Source: Vibrio europaeus (GTDB lineage Bacteria > Pseudomonadota > Gammaproteobacteria > Enterobacterales > Vibrionaceae). From it: 64,000 nt of DNA. Location of the stretch: NCBI RefSeq assembly GCF_001695575.1, contig NZ_LUAX01000003.1, forward strand, positions 205,205 through 269,204, in the 5' to 3' direction. Positions 27,615 through 37,002 of this stretch are shown here, piece by piece; position 1 is the first letter of the stretch; each line of letters opens with the position of its first letter. Under the pieces are notes generated by a model, which saw only the letters and a list, made by a program, of their open reading frames with translations, had not been told where the DNA came from and did not search any database. Made by a program: the position numbers and the translations under genes.

Positions 27615-28652
27615 CTAGAACACTGAAGTTTCAAGTTCGATCTTCTTCGCCACCTCATCTTGATCAACGAGACCTTGTGCGATCAACTGCTTGGCATTTT
27701 GCTCCATGGTTTGCATACCATGTGCGGCACCGGTTTGAATCACAGAAAACATCTGAGCAACCTTGTCTTCACGGATCAAGTTACGAATCGCCGGTGTCGC
27801 CATCATAATCTCATGACACGCGGTCCGGCCACCGCCAATACGCTTCAGCAGCTTTTGTGCAATGACTGCGCGTAATGACTCAGAGAGCATAGAGCGAACC
27901 ATATCCTTATCACTACCCGGGAAAACATCAATAATACGGTCGATGGTTTTTGCCGCTGAGCTAGTATGCAAAGTACCAAACACCAAGTGCCCGGTTTCTG
28001 CCGCTGTCAGTGCTAGGCTGATTGTCTCTTGGTCACGTAACTCACCCACTAAGATCACGTCTGGGTCTTCACGCAGTGCACTGCGCAGCGCATTATTAAA
28101 ACTATGTGTATCTCGATGAACTTCGCGTTGGTTGATTAAGCACTTATTATTGCTATGAACAAATTCAATTGGGTCTTCAATCGTTAGAATATGCTTATTG
28201 TGATTACGGTTGATATGGTCAACCATTGCCGCCAAAGTGGTTGATTTACCAGAGCCTGTAGGGCCAGTCACCAATACCAAACCCTTTTCCATATTGGAGA
28301 TACTTTCGAAGATTTGCGGGGCTGACAGTTGCTCTAAGGTCGGGATCTCGGTCGGGATGGTACGAAATACCGCCGCGCAACCACGCGCTTGGTTAAATGC
28401 ATTAACACGGAAGCGACCAACATTGGGCAGCTCGAAAGAAAAGTCGACTTCAAGGCGCTCTTCAAATTCACTGCGTTGACCATCATTCATAATTTCGAAT
28501 ACTAAACGATGCACGTCTGCATGGCTAAAAGCAGGTACGCCAAGCTTTCTTACTTCACCATCTATCCGTACCATTGGAGATACTCCGGCAGAAAGATGTA
28601 GATCTGAAGCATTATGCTTTACACTAAAATCCAGTAATTCGGCGATATCCAT
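27615..28652 (-). CDS. pilT: Type IV pilus retraction ATPase PilT
   Basis: A 345-residue twitching-motility ATPase powering pilus retraction, and in Vibrio DNA uptake. Walker A is GPTGSGKST, then EDPIEFVHSN, GELRDQETISLALTAAETGHL and the PilT-specific AIRNLIRE near residue 290. Length matches the family. It is divergent from yggS with only 25 bases between starts, so promoters overlap coding sequence. Confidence 0.96.
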   Translation of the reverse strand: MDIAELLDFSVKHNASDLHLSAGVSPMVRIDGEVRKLGVPAFSHADVHRLVFEIMNDGQRSEFEERLEVDFSFELPNVGRFRVNAFNQARGCAAVFRTIPTEIPTLEQLSAPQIFESISNMEKGLVLVTGPTGSGKSTTLAAMVDHINRNHNKHILTIEDPIEFVHSNNKCLINQREVHRDTHSFNNALRSALREDPDVILVGELRDQETISLALTAAETGHLVFGTLHTSSAAKTIDRIIDVFPGSDKDMVRSMLSESLRAVIAQKLLKRIGGGRTACHEIMMATPAIRNLIREDKVAQMFSVIQTGAAHGMQTMEQNAKQLIAQGLVDQDEVAKKIELETSVF

Positions 28653-28677
28653 TTAAAATCCTTAAGTAAAATCTGCT

Positions 28678-29394
28678 ATGACTAGTATTCAACAAAACAT
28701 TGAACAGATCACCTCACAGATTGAGGGCGCACAACAAAAGTGTGGACGCGGTCGAGACACAGTGCAACTTCTGGCAGTAAGTAAAACTAAGCCAGTCGAG
28801 GCAATTTTAGAGGCAGCTCAAGCCGGGCAAGTCTCTTTTGGCGAGAACTATGTGCAGGAAGGCGCAAACAAAGTCGAGTATTTTGCCGAGCACCATCCGC
28901 AGTTAGAGCTTGAATGGCATTTTATCGGTCCAATCCAGTCCAATAAATCACGCCATGTTGCTGAGAGCTTTGCTTGGGTTCATACCGTTGATAGAGCCAA
29001 GGTTGCTAAGCGCCTCAACGAGCAACGACCAGATAGAATGGCACCAATACAAGTGCTGATCCAAGTTAACACCAGCGGCGAAGATTCGAAATCAGGTATC
29101 AATGATGATGAAATCTTTGAGCTAGCAGAGTTGATTTCTAGCCTGCCCAACCTCACTTTAAGAGGATTGATGTCAATTCCGGCTAACGTCTCAGACTATG
29201 CCTCACAGCTAGACGCCTTTACTCAGCTAGCTCAACTAAAAGATAAGCTTGCGCAGCGTTTTCCAGAGCAAAACATCGATACCTTATCAATGGGAATGAG
29301 CGGCGATATGCAAGCCGCAATTGAAGCTGGCAGTACTATGGTACGCATCGGCACAGCGATATTTGGCGCGCGAGATTACAGTAACAAAGCGTAA
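28678..29394 (+). CDS. yggS: PLP homeostasis protein YggS
   Basis: A 238-residue pyridoxal-phosphate-binding TIM-barrel protein (PLPBP family) that controls vitamin B6 and amino-acid pools but has no known catalytic activity. The PLP lysine lies in LLAVSKTKPVEAI; further blocks are FGENYVQEG, WHFIGPIQSNK and LSMGMSGDMQAAIEAGST. It is the first of an apparent seven-gene rightward operon. Confidence 0.95.
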   Translation: MTSIQQNIEQITSQIEGAQQKCGRGRDTVQLLAVSKTKPVEAILEAAQAGQVSFGENYVQEGANKVEYFAEHHPQLELEWHFIGPIQSNKSRHVAESFAWVHTVDRAKVAKRLNEQRPDRMAPIQVLIQVNTSGEDSKSGINDDEIFELAELISSLPNLTLRGLMSIPANVSDYASQLDAFTQLAQLKDKLAQRFPEQNIDTLSMGMSGDMQAAIEAGSTMVRIGTAIFGARDYSNKA

Positions 29395-29419
29395 GCGGTT
29401 CACAAGGAATACAACAGTA

Positions 29420-30238
29420 ATGGAACATAAGAAAATTGCCTTTATCGGCGCAGGAAACATGGTTAAAGCCATAGTGTCGGGTTTAGTGGCTGATGGTTAT
29501 CCAGCGGAGCTAATTACAGCGACTGCACCATCAGAGACGCGCCGACTGCCTTTAGAGCAAGAATTTGGTATTCGTACCACCGATGACAACCTTCAAGCTG
29601 CGCAGCAAGCAGACGTTGTCGTACTGTCGGTAAAACCTCAAATGATGGAAGAAGTGTGTAAACCACTGCAAGACATCGATTGGTCACAAAAGCTGGTGAT
29701 TTCCATTGCTGCTGGTATTCAAAGTGCCCGCTTTGACCAAATGCTTGATTGTGAACTTAACCTTGTACGCGTCATGCCGAACACGCCTTCGCAACTCGGG
29801 CTAGGAATGAGTGGTCTTTATGCGCCAGAAAAAGTATCGCAGCAAGATAAAGCCTTCGCCGCCGCGCTGATGGAATCATGCGGCAAAGTATGCTGGGTTG
29901 AACAAGAATCTGGCATCAACAATATTATTGCGGCGGCCGGAAGCGCCCCTGCGTATTTCTTCTTGTTTATGGAAGCGATGCAAGCTGAAGCCATCGCTCA
30001 AGGTTTTGATAAGCAAACGGCCCGCTTGCTGGTGCAACAATCGGCTCTTGGCGCTGCTAGCATGGTTGAAGGTAATCCAGATACCGAACTTTCAACCCTG
30101 CGTGAGAACGTGACTTCAAAAGGTGGCACCACCGCAGAAGCACTGCGAACATTCAACCAACATCAACTTTCAGATATAGTAGCCAAAGCGATGCAAGCCG
30201 CGGTTTCACGCGCTGAAGAGATGGAAAAATTATTTTAA
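29420..30238 (+). CDS. proC: Pyrroline-5-carboxylate reductase
   Basis: A 272-residue NAD(P)H-dependent enzyme for the last step of proline synthesis. The Rossmann start is KIAFIGAGNMVKAIVSGL; further motifs are VRVMPNTPSQLGLGMSGL and the C-terminal LRENVTSKGGTTAEALRTF. I start it at the ATG at 29420 after AAGGA; the frame extends upstream into yggS. Adjacency of yggS and proC is widely conserved. Confidence 0.95.
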   Translation: MEHKKIAFIGAGNMVKAIVSGLVADGYPAELITATAPSETRRLPLEQEFGIRTTDDNLQAAQQADVVVLSVKPQMMEEVCKPLQDIDWSQKLVISIAAGIQSARFDQMLDCELNLVRVMPNTPSQLGLGMSGLYAPEKVSQQDKAFAAALMESCGKVCWVEQESGINNIIAAAGSAPAYFFLFMEAMQAEAIAQGFDKQTARLLVQQSALGAASMVEGNPDTELSTLRENVTSKGGTTAEALRTFNQHQLSDIVAKAMQAAVSRAEEMEKLF

Positions 30239-30277
30239 ATGACCAGAGCAACAGTCTCTAGACAATAAGGGTAACCT

Positions 30278-30835
30278 ATGAATTCAATGAGTTTTCTGAT
30301 TTCCACCCTGTTTGATCTCTACATCATGGTGGTGATCTTACGTATTTGGTTACAAGCTGCCCGTGCAGACTTCTATAACCCGTTTTCGCAATTTATCGTC
30401 AAGGCTACTCAACCAGTGATTGCACCGCTACGTCGTGTCATCCCTTCTGTCGGTAGCATTGATTTAGCTACTCTGCTATTTGCTTATGTGCTTTGTGTGC
30501 TTAAATTTGTCGCGCTTATTTTAGTCGCTTCAAATGGATCCGTTTCATTTAGTGCTGACTTCCTATTCTTAGGTCTATTGTCATTGGCTAAAGCAGCAGG
30601 TGGCTTATTATTCTGGGTGCTATTAATCCGCGCAATTCTAAGCTGGGTGAGCCAAGGCCGTAGCCCGATTGAGTATGTTTTCCATCAGCTAACAGAGCCT
30701 ATGCTAGCGCCGATTCGTCGCATTATTCCTGCGATGGGTGGCTTTGACCTAAGCGTACTGGTGCTGTTTATTGCGCTACAGTTTGCCAATTTCTTGATGG
30801 GTGACCTGATCGGCCCTATCTGGTTCCAACTATAA
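30278..30835 (+). CDS. yggT: YggT family membrane protein
   Basis: A 185-residue inner-membrane protein with two YggT repeats, each a membrane hairpin. The repeats share PFSQF/PIEYV...LxxPxxAPxRRxIPxxGxxDLx (first near 35-60, second near 130-155). The family is linked to cell-surface and osmotic roles without a defined activity. It overlaps yggU by one base. Confidence 0.92.
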   Translation: MNSMSFLISTLFDLYIMVVILRIWLQAARADFYNPFSQFIVKATQPVIAPLRRVIPSVGSIDLATLLFAYVLCVLKFVALILVASNGSVSFSADFLFLGLLSLAKAAGGLLFWVLLIRAILSWVSQGRSPIEYVFHQLTEPMLAPIRRIIPAMGGFDLSVLVLFIALQFANFLMGDLIGPIWFQL

Positions 30836-31125
30836 TGTCACAAGCAGCTTGGTTTGATGGTGAAGACCTTGTTATTCGGCTCTATATTCAGCCGAAAGCA
30901 AGTCGAGATAAGCTTGTAGGTCAACACGGCGAGGAGCTGAAAATAGCGATTACAGCGCCTCCTGTCGATGGTAAAGCCAACGCTCATCTGAGTAAGTATC
31001 TCGCCAAGCAATTTAAGGTGGCAAAGGGATTAATAACAATAGAAAAAGGCGAGCTGGGCAGACATAAACAAGTCCGTATCAGCTCTCCATCCCAAATACC
31101 TAACGAGATAGAAGCCATCCTATGA
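30835..31125 (+). CDS. yggU: YggU/DUF167 family protein
   Basis: A 96-residue small alpha/beta protein of the DUF167 family. The family core [20 protein letters not shown] and [19 protein letters not shown] is clear. Function unknown. Its ATG shares the final A of the yggT stop, a translational-coupling arrangement. Confidence 0.92.
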   Translation: MSQAAWFDGEDLVIRLYIQPKASRDKLVGQHGEELKIAITAPPVDGKANAHLSKYLAKQFKVAKGLITIEKGELGRHKQVRISSPSQIPNEIEAIL

Positions 31126-31178
31126 TGGCTTTTTATTTGTGTTCATGTAGAGCACACGCCCAATACAAAGGAAGCATT

Positions 31179-31610
31179 ATGAAACAATGGATCACTCTTA
31201 TTCTTGCTACAACCCTAGCCCTACCTGCATGGGCAGGTCAGTTTAAAACCATCAAAGATGTTGAAGTGCATTATTCAGCCTTTAACTCAACGTTTTTAAC
31301 CCCTCAAGTCGCGCGCAGCTACAAACTCAAGCGTAACGGTTACTCAGCGATTCTCAATATAAGCGTGTTAGATAACTCTCAAGTAGGCAAACCTGCGATC
31401 ACCGCAGAGCTTTCTGGCAGCGCGAAAAACCTGATTGGTCAAACGCGCGAACTCAGCTTCCGCGAAGTGAAAGAAGGCAGTGCTATTTACTATCTTGCTG
31501 AGTTTCCGATCTCAGACGAAGAGCGACTCACCTTCAACATTGACGTTAGCGCTGGTAATAAAGGCGCAGGGGCATTAAAGTTCACCCAAAAATTTTATGT
31601 CGAAGAATAG
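31179..31610 (+). CDS. Secreted DUF4426 protein
   Basis: A 143-residue protein with a signal peptide (cleavage after ALPAWA) and a single beta-rich domain of the DUF4426 type, found in Vibrio and Pseudomonas between yggU and rdgB. The visible block YSAFNSTFLTPQVARSYKLKRNGYSA is characteristic. I start it at the ATG at 31179 after AAGGAAG; an earlier in-frame start would overlap yggU. Function unknown. Confidence 0.85.
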   Translation: MKQWITLILATTLALPAWAGQFKTIKDVEVHYSAFNSTFLTPQVARSYKLKRNGYSAILNISVLDNSQVGKPAITAELSGSAKNLIGQTRELSFREVKEGSAIYYLAEFPISDEERLTFNIDVSAGNKGAGALKFTQKFYVEE

Positions 31611-31644
31611 AAATCGACAGTCGAGAAATAGATAAGGCGATACG

Positions 31645-32250
31645 ATGAAAAGCAATAAGATTGTTCTAGCGACCGGTAACCAAGGCAAAGTACGTGAAAT
31701 GGCAGATTTACTGTCTGACTTTGGTTTTGATGTTGTTGCTCAAAGCGAGTTCAATGTGTCTGAAGTAGCAGAGACCGGAACAACATTCATTGAAAACGCT
31801 ATCATCAAAGCGCGTCATGCTGCTAAAGAAACTGGGCTTGCCGCTATCGCCGACGATTCAGGTCTTGAAGTTGATTTTCTAAAAGGTGCGCCTGGTATCT
31901 ACTCGGCTCGTTATGCAGGTGAAGATGCGAGTGATCAGCAGAACCTAGAAAAACTGCTTCAAGCAATGAAAGATGTACCTGAAGAACAACGCAGTGCTCG
32001 CTTTCACTGCGTGCTAGTACTGATGCGTCATGAAAACGATCCTACCCCAATCGTCTGTCACGGCAAATGGGAAGGCCGCATCTTAACTAAAGCACATGGC
32101 GAGAATGGCTTTGGCTACGACCCGGTATTCTTTGTCCCTGAAGATAATTGCGCTTCGGCAGAGCTAGAACCTACACGTAAAAAGCAGCTTTCGCACCGCG
32201 GCAAAGCATTGAAACAGCTTTTTGCGACGCTATCTGAGCAAGCGGTCTAG
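31645..32250 (+). CDS. rdgB: dITP/XTP pyrophosphatase RdgB
   Basis: A 201-residue house-cleaning nucleotidase that hydrolyses non-canonical purine NTPs. Motifs include [41 protein letters not shown] and [12 protein letters not shown]. It lies 34 bases after the DUF4426 gene and 18 before hemW. Confidence 0.95.
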   Translation: MKSNKIVLATGNQGKVREMADLLSDFGFDVVAQSEFNVSEVAETGTTFIENAIIKARHAAKETGLAAIADDSGLEVDFLKGAPGIYSARYAGEDASDQQNLEKLLQAMKDVPEEQRSARFHCVLVLMRHENDPTPIVCHGKWEGRILTKAHGENGFGYDPVFFVPEDNCASAELEPTRKKQLSHRGKALKQLFATLSEQAV

Positions 32251-32268
32251 GTCATCTTTTTCACCACT

Positions 32269-33444
32269 ATGAATCAGTTAATTCCACCAGCTCTGAGCCT
32301 TTATGTACACATCCCGTGGTGTGTACAAAAGTGCCCTTATTGCGATTTTAATTCGCACGCGCTCAAAGCAGATATTCCAGAGCAAGAGTACATTGCTGCC
32401 CTGTTACAAGATTTAGATGCAGACATTGAGCGCTACCAGATTGCAGACAATCAGCGCCAACTGCACTCGATTTTTATTGGCGGCGGAACGCCAAGTCTGA
32501 TTTCGGCCCAAGGGATTGCAGACTTGTTGCAAGGCATCGAGGCGCGAATTCCATTCAAGTCAGACATCGAAATCACAATGGAAGCTAACCCCGGCACCAT
32601 AGAAGCAGAACGCTTTGCTGGTTACCAAAAAGCGGGGGTGACTCGAATATCTGTTGGTGTACAGAGTTTTGAGCAGCAAAAGCTAGAAAGGCTTGGACGC
32701 ATTCACGGTCAAGATGAAGCGGTAAATGCAGCTGAGCTTGCCCACAAAATTGGCCTCAACAGCTTTAACCTCGATCTTATGCATGGTTTACCGGATCAGT
32801 CTGTTGATCAAGCTCTAAGCGACCTGGAAAAGGCGATCGAACTCGATCCCCCACACTTATCTTGGTATCAGTTGACGATCGAGCCAAACACCATGTTCTA
32901 CTACAAGCAGCCTACTTTGCCTGACGACGATGATTTGTGGGATATCTTTGAGTTAGGGCATAAAAAGTTAGCTGACGCAGGCTATGTGCAGTACGAGATT
33001 TCAGGCTACAGCAAACCCGGTTATCAATGTCAGCACAATCTCAACTACTGGCGTTTTGGTGACTACCTCGGGATTGGTTGTGGCTCGCACGGTAAGATAA
33101 GCTTTGCTGACGGTCGTATTGTACGTACCACCAAGATTAAGCACCCTAAAGGCTACCTTGCCGCTTACAACAATATGGTTAAGCCTTATCTCAACAGCGA
33201 ACACGAAGTCGCTTTTGAGGATCGCCCATTCGAGTTCTTTATGAACCGCTTCCGCCTGATAGAAGCGTGTCCTAAGCAAGACTTCTTAGATACGACAGGG
33301 CTTGGCTTTGCCGCAATTCAAGAGACCATAGATTGGTCGATTGAAATGGGCTATATCGATGAGAGCGACATTCACTGGCAAATCACCGAGAAAGGCAAAC
33401 TGTTCCTCAACGACTTACTAGAAGCCTTTATGGTGGAAGAGTAG
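32269..33444 (+). CDS. hemW: Radical SAM heme chaperone HemW
   Basis: A 391-residue HemN-like radical SAM protein. The iron-sulfur motif is WCVQKCPYCDFNSH near residues 18-30 (CxxxCxxC), then GGGTPSLI and MEANPGTIE. HemW lacks the extra cysteine spacing of coproporphyrinogen dehydrogenase HemN and binds heme as a chaperone. It ends the yggS-to-hemW run. Confidence 0.93.
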   Translation: MNQLIPPALSLYVHIPWCVQKCPYCDFNSHALKADIPEQEYIAALLQDLDADIERYQIADNQRQLHSIFIGGGTPSLISAQGIADLLQGIEARIPFKSDIEITMEANPGTIEAERFAGYQKAGVTRISVGVQSFEQQKLERLGRIHGQDEAVNAAELAHKIGLNSFNLDLMHGLPDQSVDQALSDLEKAIELDPPHLSWYQLTIEPNTMFYYKQPTLPDDDDLWDIFELGHKKLADAGYVQYEISGYSKPGYQCQHNLNYWRFGDYLGIGCGSHGKISFADGRIVRTTKIKHPKGYLAAYNNMVKPYLNSEHEVAFEDRPFEFFMNRFRLIEACPKQDFLDTTGLGFAAIQETIDWSIEMGYIDESDIHWQITEKGKLFLNDLLEAFMVEE

Positions 33445-33490
33445 AGCGTAAATAGGATATGGGAGAAAGGAACGGACTTCGTCCTATGGA

Positions 33491-33530
33491 GAGCTAGAGA
33501 GCTAGAGAGCTAGAGAGCTAGAGAGCTAGA
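33491..33530. repeat. Octamer tandem repeat, five copies of GAGCTAGA
   Basis: Five perfect head-to-tail copies of an eight-base unit (33491-33530) lie 46 bases past hemW in the 176-base gap before the glsB end. No reading frame uses it. It lies next to GGAC-TTC-GTCC (33474-33484) and an inverted repeat, and could vary in copy number by slippage. Confidence 0.9.
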
Positions 33531-33566
33531 GTCACGTGGTTGAACACCGACGTCAACTCTAGTTTT
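33526..33566 (+). terminator. Imperfect hairpin with T run after the octamer repeat
   Basis: CTAGAGT (33526-33532) pairs with ACTCTAG (33556-33562), extended inward by ACGT/ACGT with a bulge, then TTTT. It could end the hemW operon. The left arm is the last repeat unit itself. Downstream, 33567-33620 holds GGGC-GAA-GCCC-like small repeats and no gene. Confidence 0.45.
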
Positions 33567-33620
33567 CCAGCAGGGCGAAGCCCGACCCAGTTATCTAGCA
33601 GCGAAGCGCACCAAACTTAT

Positions 33621-34541
33621 CTAAAAAATCGATCGCCCAATGCGCTCTGCTAACAGTTCTAGCGCTTTGGTTCCTGCCAGCGAGTTACCTGATGGATCCA
33701 GTTCTGGTGACCAAACAGCAATCGTCATTTCACCGGGTACAACAGCCATAATGCCGCCACCAACACCCGATTTACCTGGCATACCCACTCGGTAGGCAAA
33801 CTCACCGGCACCATCGTATAGACCACACGTCGCGAGCAAAGCATTAAGTTGCTTGGTTTGGGTTGGTGTAATCACTGGCTTTCCGGTCTGAACTGAACTC
33901 CCTTTATTGGCTAGGTAGCTAAAGGTTTTTGCCAAATCGACACAGCTCATCTTGAGTGCACACGCGTGGAAATAGTTGTTTAGTACTGGGATTACTTCAT
34001 TTTCAAAGTTACCAAACGAACGCATTAGGTAGGCAATTGCCGCATTGCGATCGCTGTGCATCATCTCTGAAGCAGCTACAACCTTGTCATAACAGATATG
34101 AGTATCACCAGACAACTGGCGAACAAACTCTAATAAACGCTGGCGAGGAGCCGACAAGCGGCTATTAAGCAAATCCGCCACAACAATGGCTCCGGCATTG
34201 ATAAACGGATTGCGCGGAATGCCCTGCTCCATTTCAAGCTGAATAAGAGAGTTAAATGCTTGACCAGAAGGCTCTTTACCAACGCGAGCCCAAATTTCTT
34301 CAGGTTTATACAAACACATCGCTAGCGTCAGGCTGAGCGCTTTGGAGATTGATTGAATAGAAAATGCTTCATCAGCATCGCCCGCTTTGATCACTTCACC
34401 TTGATTGGTAAAAACAGCAATACCAAACTTTGAAGCGGGCACTTTCGCCAAAGCAGGAATGTAGTTAGCAACCTTACCTTGACCGATAAGTGGGCGAACC
34501 TCTTCTAGAATCTCTTGTAATATTTGTTGTGTCGGTTTCAT
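33621..34541 (-). CDS. glsB: Glutaminase
   Basis: A 306-residue serine-dependent beta-lactamase-fold glutaminase converting glutamine to glutamate and ammonia. The catalytic Ser-Lys pair lies in [15 protein letters not shown]; further blocks are [12 protein letters not shown] and [21 protein letters not shown] start it at the ATG at 34541 after AAGG; a TTG two codons upstream is open but less likely. At this place E. coli carries other genes (ansB region), so the gene is local to this lineage. Confidence 0.94.
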   Translation of the reverse strand: MKPTQQILQEILEEVRPLIGQGKVANYIPALAKVPASKFGIAVFTNQGEVIKAGDADEAFSIQSISKALSLTLAMCLYKPEEIWARVGKEPSGQAFNSLIQLEMEQGIPRNPFINAGAIVVADLLNSRLSAPRQRLLEFVRQLSGDTHICYDKVVAASEMMHSDRNAAIAYLMRSFGNFENEVIPVLNNYFHACALKMSCVDLAKTFSYLANKGSSVQTGKPVITPTQTKQLNALLATCGLYDGAGEFAYRVGMPGKSGVGGGIMAVVPGEMTIAVWSPELDPSGNSLAGTKALELLAERIGRSIF

Positions 34542-34588
34542 CAGCAACCTTAAAAATCAATCAGTTATTATTATTTTCTTGTAGGGTC

Positions 34589-34619
34589 AAAAAAGCCAAC
34601 ATAGGCATGTTGGCTTTTA
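34589..34619 (-). terminator. trmB terminator
   Basis: An eleven-base stem (34591-34601 with 34608-34618) with a six-base loop and T6 on the leftward strand. It lies about 60 bases past the trmB stop. Confidence 0.85.
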
Positions 34620-34676
34620 AATTCTATTCGATGCGCTGCTCTAGTCTTCAGGAAGCAGTCATTGCATTCGTTTTGG

Positions 34677-35396
34677 TTATTTTACGCGCTTAAACTTAAT
34701 ATCCCAAACGCCGTGACCTAAACGGTGACCACGTGCTTCAAATTTTGTTAGCGGGCGCTCATCTGGACGAGGGACAAAATCGCCTTGTTCAGCAATATTT
34801 TCGTAACCCGGCGCTTCGTTCATTACTTCAATCATATGCTCAGCGTAGTTCTCCCAGTCTGTTGCCATGTGGAAGATACCTGCACCTTCGATAAGCTTCT
34901 GGCGAACCATCTCAGCAAAGTCTAACTGTACGATACGACGCTTGTGGTGACGCTTTTTGTGCCATGGGTCTGGGAAGAATAGCTGTAGAGTCGCTAAGCT
35001 GCTGTCTGGAATCATATTAGCGAAAACTTCTACCGCATCGTGACACATTACACGCAAGTTAGTAACACCTGCATCACGCGCATCTGAAAGACATGCACCA
35101 ACGCCAGGACTATGCACTTCAATACCGATGAAGTTCTTTTCAGGAGCATTTTTCGCCATTTCTACTAACGATGCGCCCATGCCAAAACCAATTTCTAGAA
35201 CGACAGGGTTGTCATTACCAAACACTTCTTTCCAGTCAAGAAGCTGTTCTTGGTAATCAATACCCATCGTCGGCCAGCACTCATTCATCGCGTTTTCTTG
35301 ACCCTTGGTCAAACGACCTTCGCGTCGAACAAAGCTGCGAACTTTGCGTATCAGTTTACCGTCTTCGTTGTACTCGTTAGTGGTCACTTCACTCAT
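34677..35396 (-). CDS. trmB: tRNA (guanine-N7-)-methyltransferase
   Basis: A 239-residue SAM-dependent enzyme that makes m7G46 in tRNA. The SAM site is [16 protein letters not shown] near residue 65 and the catalytic region is [18 protein letters not shown]. Divergent from mutY across 189 bases, the conserved enteric arrangement. Confidence 0.96.
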   Translation of the reverse strand: MSEVTTNEYNEDGKLIRKVRSFVRREGRLTKGQENAMNECWPTMGIDYQEQLLDWKEVFGNDNPVVLEIGFGMGASLVEMAKNAPEKNFIGIEVHSPGVGACLSDARDAGVTNLRVMCHDAVEVFANMIPDSSLATLQLFFPDPWHKKRHHKRRIVQLDFAEMVRQKLIEGAGIFHMATDWENYAEHMIEVMNEAPGYENIAEQGDFVPRPDERPLTKFEARGHRLGHGVWDIKFKRVK

Positions 35397-35585
35397 GATT
35401 TTGCCTGTTTAAAAATTGGTCTCGCCTCAAAGGGATTGTGATTATCCAAAGAATTGCTATCGGTGCAAGTTTTTTAGCGAATTTCAGCTTCGTTCGCCTA
35501 TATCCTTACTCTTTATCGGTTGTACTTTACCTACATTCTATGATGCAATTTTGTTTAATTACACAACTATAATGTCGAGCATATC

Positions 35586-36641
35586 GTGACCCCATTTGCC
35601 AGTGCCATCTTAGATTGGTACGAAAACTATGGACGTAAGAGCCTACCTTGGCAGCAGGATAAAACTGCATATAGCGTATGGCTATCAGAAATTATGTTGC
35701 AACAAACTCAGGTTGCGACCGTGATTCCCTATTACCAACGGTTTCTAGAGCGCTTTCCGACCGTTGTTGATCTTGCCAATGCAGAGCAAGATGAGGTTCT
35801 TCACCTCTGGACAGGTTTAGGTTATTACGCTCGTGCTAGAAACCTGCACAAAGCCGCCAAAATAGTCGCGCAAGAATATGATGGCCAGTTTCCATTAAAT
35901 ATCGAGCAGATGAATGCCCTGCCGGGAATCGGCCGCTCAACCGCTGCGGCCGTCCTTTCGTCCGTATACAAACAGCCTCATGCTATTTTAGATGGCAACG
36001 TCAAAAGAACCCTTGCACGAAGTTTTGCCGTCGAAGGCTGGCCGGGGCAAAAGAAGGTCGAAAACCAACTTTGGCAATACGCCGAAGAACACACACCGGA
36101 TGTCGATGTCGATAAGTATAACCAAGCCATGATGGATATGGGGGCGATGGTCTGCACTCGCAGCAAACCAAAATGTACATTGTGCCCTGTTGAATCTTAT
36201 TGCATCGCGAATAAGCAAGGTAACCCACTCGATTATCCGGGTAAAAAACCTAAGAAAGACAAGCCAATAAAAGAAACTTGGTTTGTCATGCTGCACTACC
36301 AAGGGCAAGTTTGGCTAGAACAGCGCCCTCAATCCGGTATTTGGGGTGGTTTGTTCTGCTTCCCTGAAAATCCAGATGCAGAGCTTGCGCATCAGCTTGA
36401 TATTCGAGGAGTGTCTTCGAAAATGATTGAGCAGCAAACTCAGCTGATTGCCTTTCGCCATACCTTTAGCCATTACCACCTCGATATCACACCAATTTTG
36501 GTAGACCTATCAAAGCAACCTCATGTGATAATGGAAGGAAGCAAAGGTCTTTGGTATAACTTATCGCAACCTGAAGAGATTGGCTTAGCTGCACCAGTAA
36601 AACAGTTACTGGAAAGCTTACCATTCGAACTTCAAAGCTAA
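35586..36641 (+). CDS. mutY: Adenine DNA glycosylase MutY
   Basis: A 351-residue glycosylase that removes adenine opposite 8-oxoguanine. The helix-hairpin-helix is [17 protein letters not shown] near 110-130. The 4Fe-4S cluster cysteines follow the pattern C-x6-C-x2-C-x5-C ([17 protein letters not shown] near 193-209), and a C-terminal Nudix-like domain covers 225-345. It starts with GTG without a strong ribosome site. yggX follows 19 bases later, and may be co-transcribed. Confidence 0.96.
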   Translation: MTPFASAILDWYENYGRKSLPWQQDKTAYSVWLSEIMLQQTQVATVIPYYQRFLERFPTVVDLANAEQDEVLHLWTGLGYYARARNLHKAAKIVAQEYDGQFPLNIEQMNALPGIGRSTAAAVLSSVYKQPHAILDGNVKRTLARSFAVEGWPGQKKVENQLWQYAEEHTPDVDVDKYNQAMMDMGAMVCTRSKPKCTLCPVESYCIANKQGNPLDYPGKKPKKDKPIKETWFVMLHYQGQVWLEQRPQSGIWGGLFCFPENPDAELAHQLDIRGVSSKMIEQQTQLIAFRHTFSHYHLDITPILVDLSKQPHVIMEGSKGLWYNLSQPEEIGLAAPVKQLLESLPFELQS

Positions 36642-36660
36642 TTATTGTTAAGGAGTCGTT

Positions 36661-36933
36661 ATGAGCCGCACTGTATTTTGTGCTCGACTACAAAAAGAAG
36701 CCGATGGATTAGATTTCCAACTTTATCCAGGCGAGCTAGGCAAACGTATTTTTGATAACATTTCAAAACAAGCTTGGGCTGAGTGGCAACACAAGCAGAC
36801 CATGTTGATCAATGAAAAGAAGCTCAACATGATGGATCCTGAGCACCGCAAGTTGATCGAAACTGAAATGGTTAACTTCCTGTTTGAAGGTAAAGACGTT
36901 CATATCGAAGGCTACACTCCACCAAGCGAGTAA
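36661..36933 (+). CDS. yggX: Fe(II) trafficking protein YggX
   Basis: A 90-residue small protein linked to iron-sulfur protection against oxidative damage. The conserved N-terminus [20 protein letters not shown], with its single cysteine, and [18 protein letters not shown] are present. Ribosome site AAGGAG. It lies between mutY, itself an iron-sulfur enzyme, and mltC. Confidence 0.95.
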   Translation: MSRTVFCARLQKEADGLDFQLYPGELGKRIFDNISKQAWAEWQHKQTMLINEKKLNMMDPEHRKLIETEMVNFLFEGKDVHIEGYTPPSE

Positions 36934-36957
36934 CGAACAGCCCACGTTGAAACAGAG

Positions 36958-36993
36958 AAATGACATCATTGCCCGCAGTGATGTCATTTTTTT
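36958..36993 (+). terminator. Terminator between yggX and mltC
   Basis: AAATGACATCA (36958-36968) pairs with TGATGTCATTT (36979-36989), then TTTT. It lies just before the mltC ribosome site AGGAG, so mltC needs read-through or a promoter that I cannot place. Confidence 0.8.
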
Positions 36994-37002
36994 AGGAGAG
37001 TT

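Noticed and set aside
33491..33530. CRISPR array
   Set aside because: The unit is eight bases with no spacers, so it is a simple tandem repeat.
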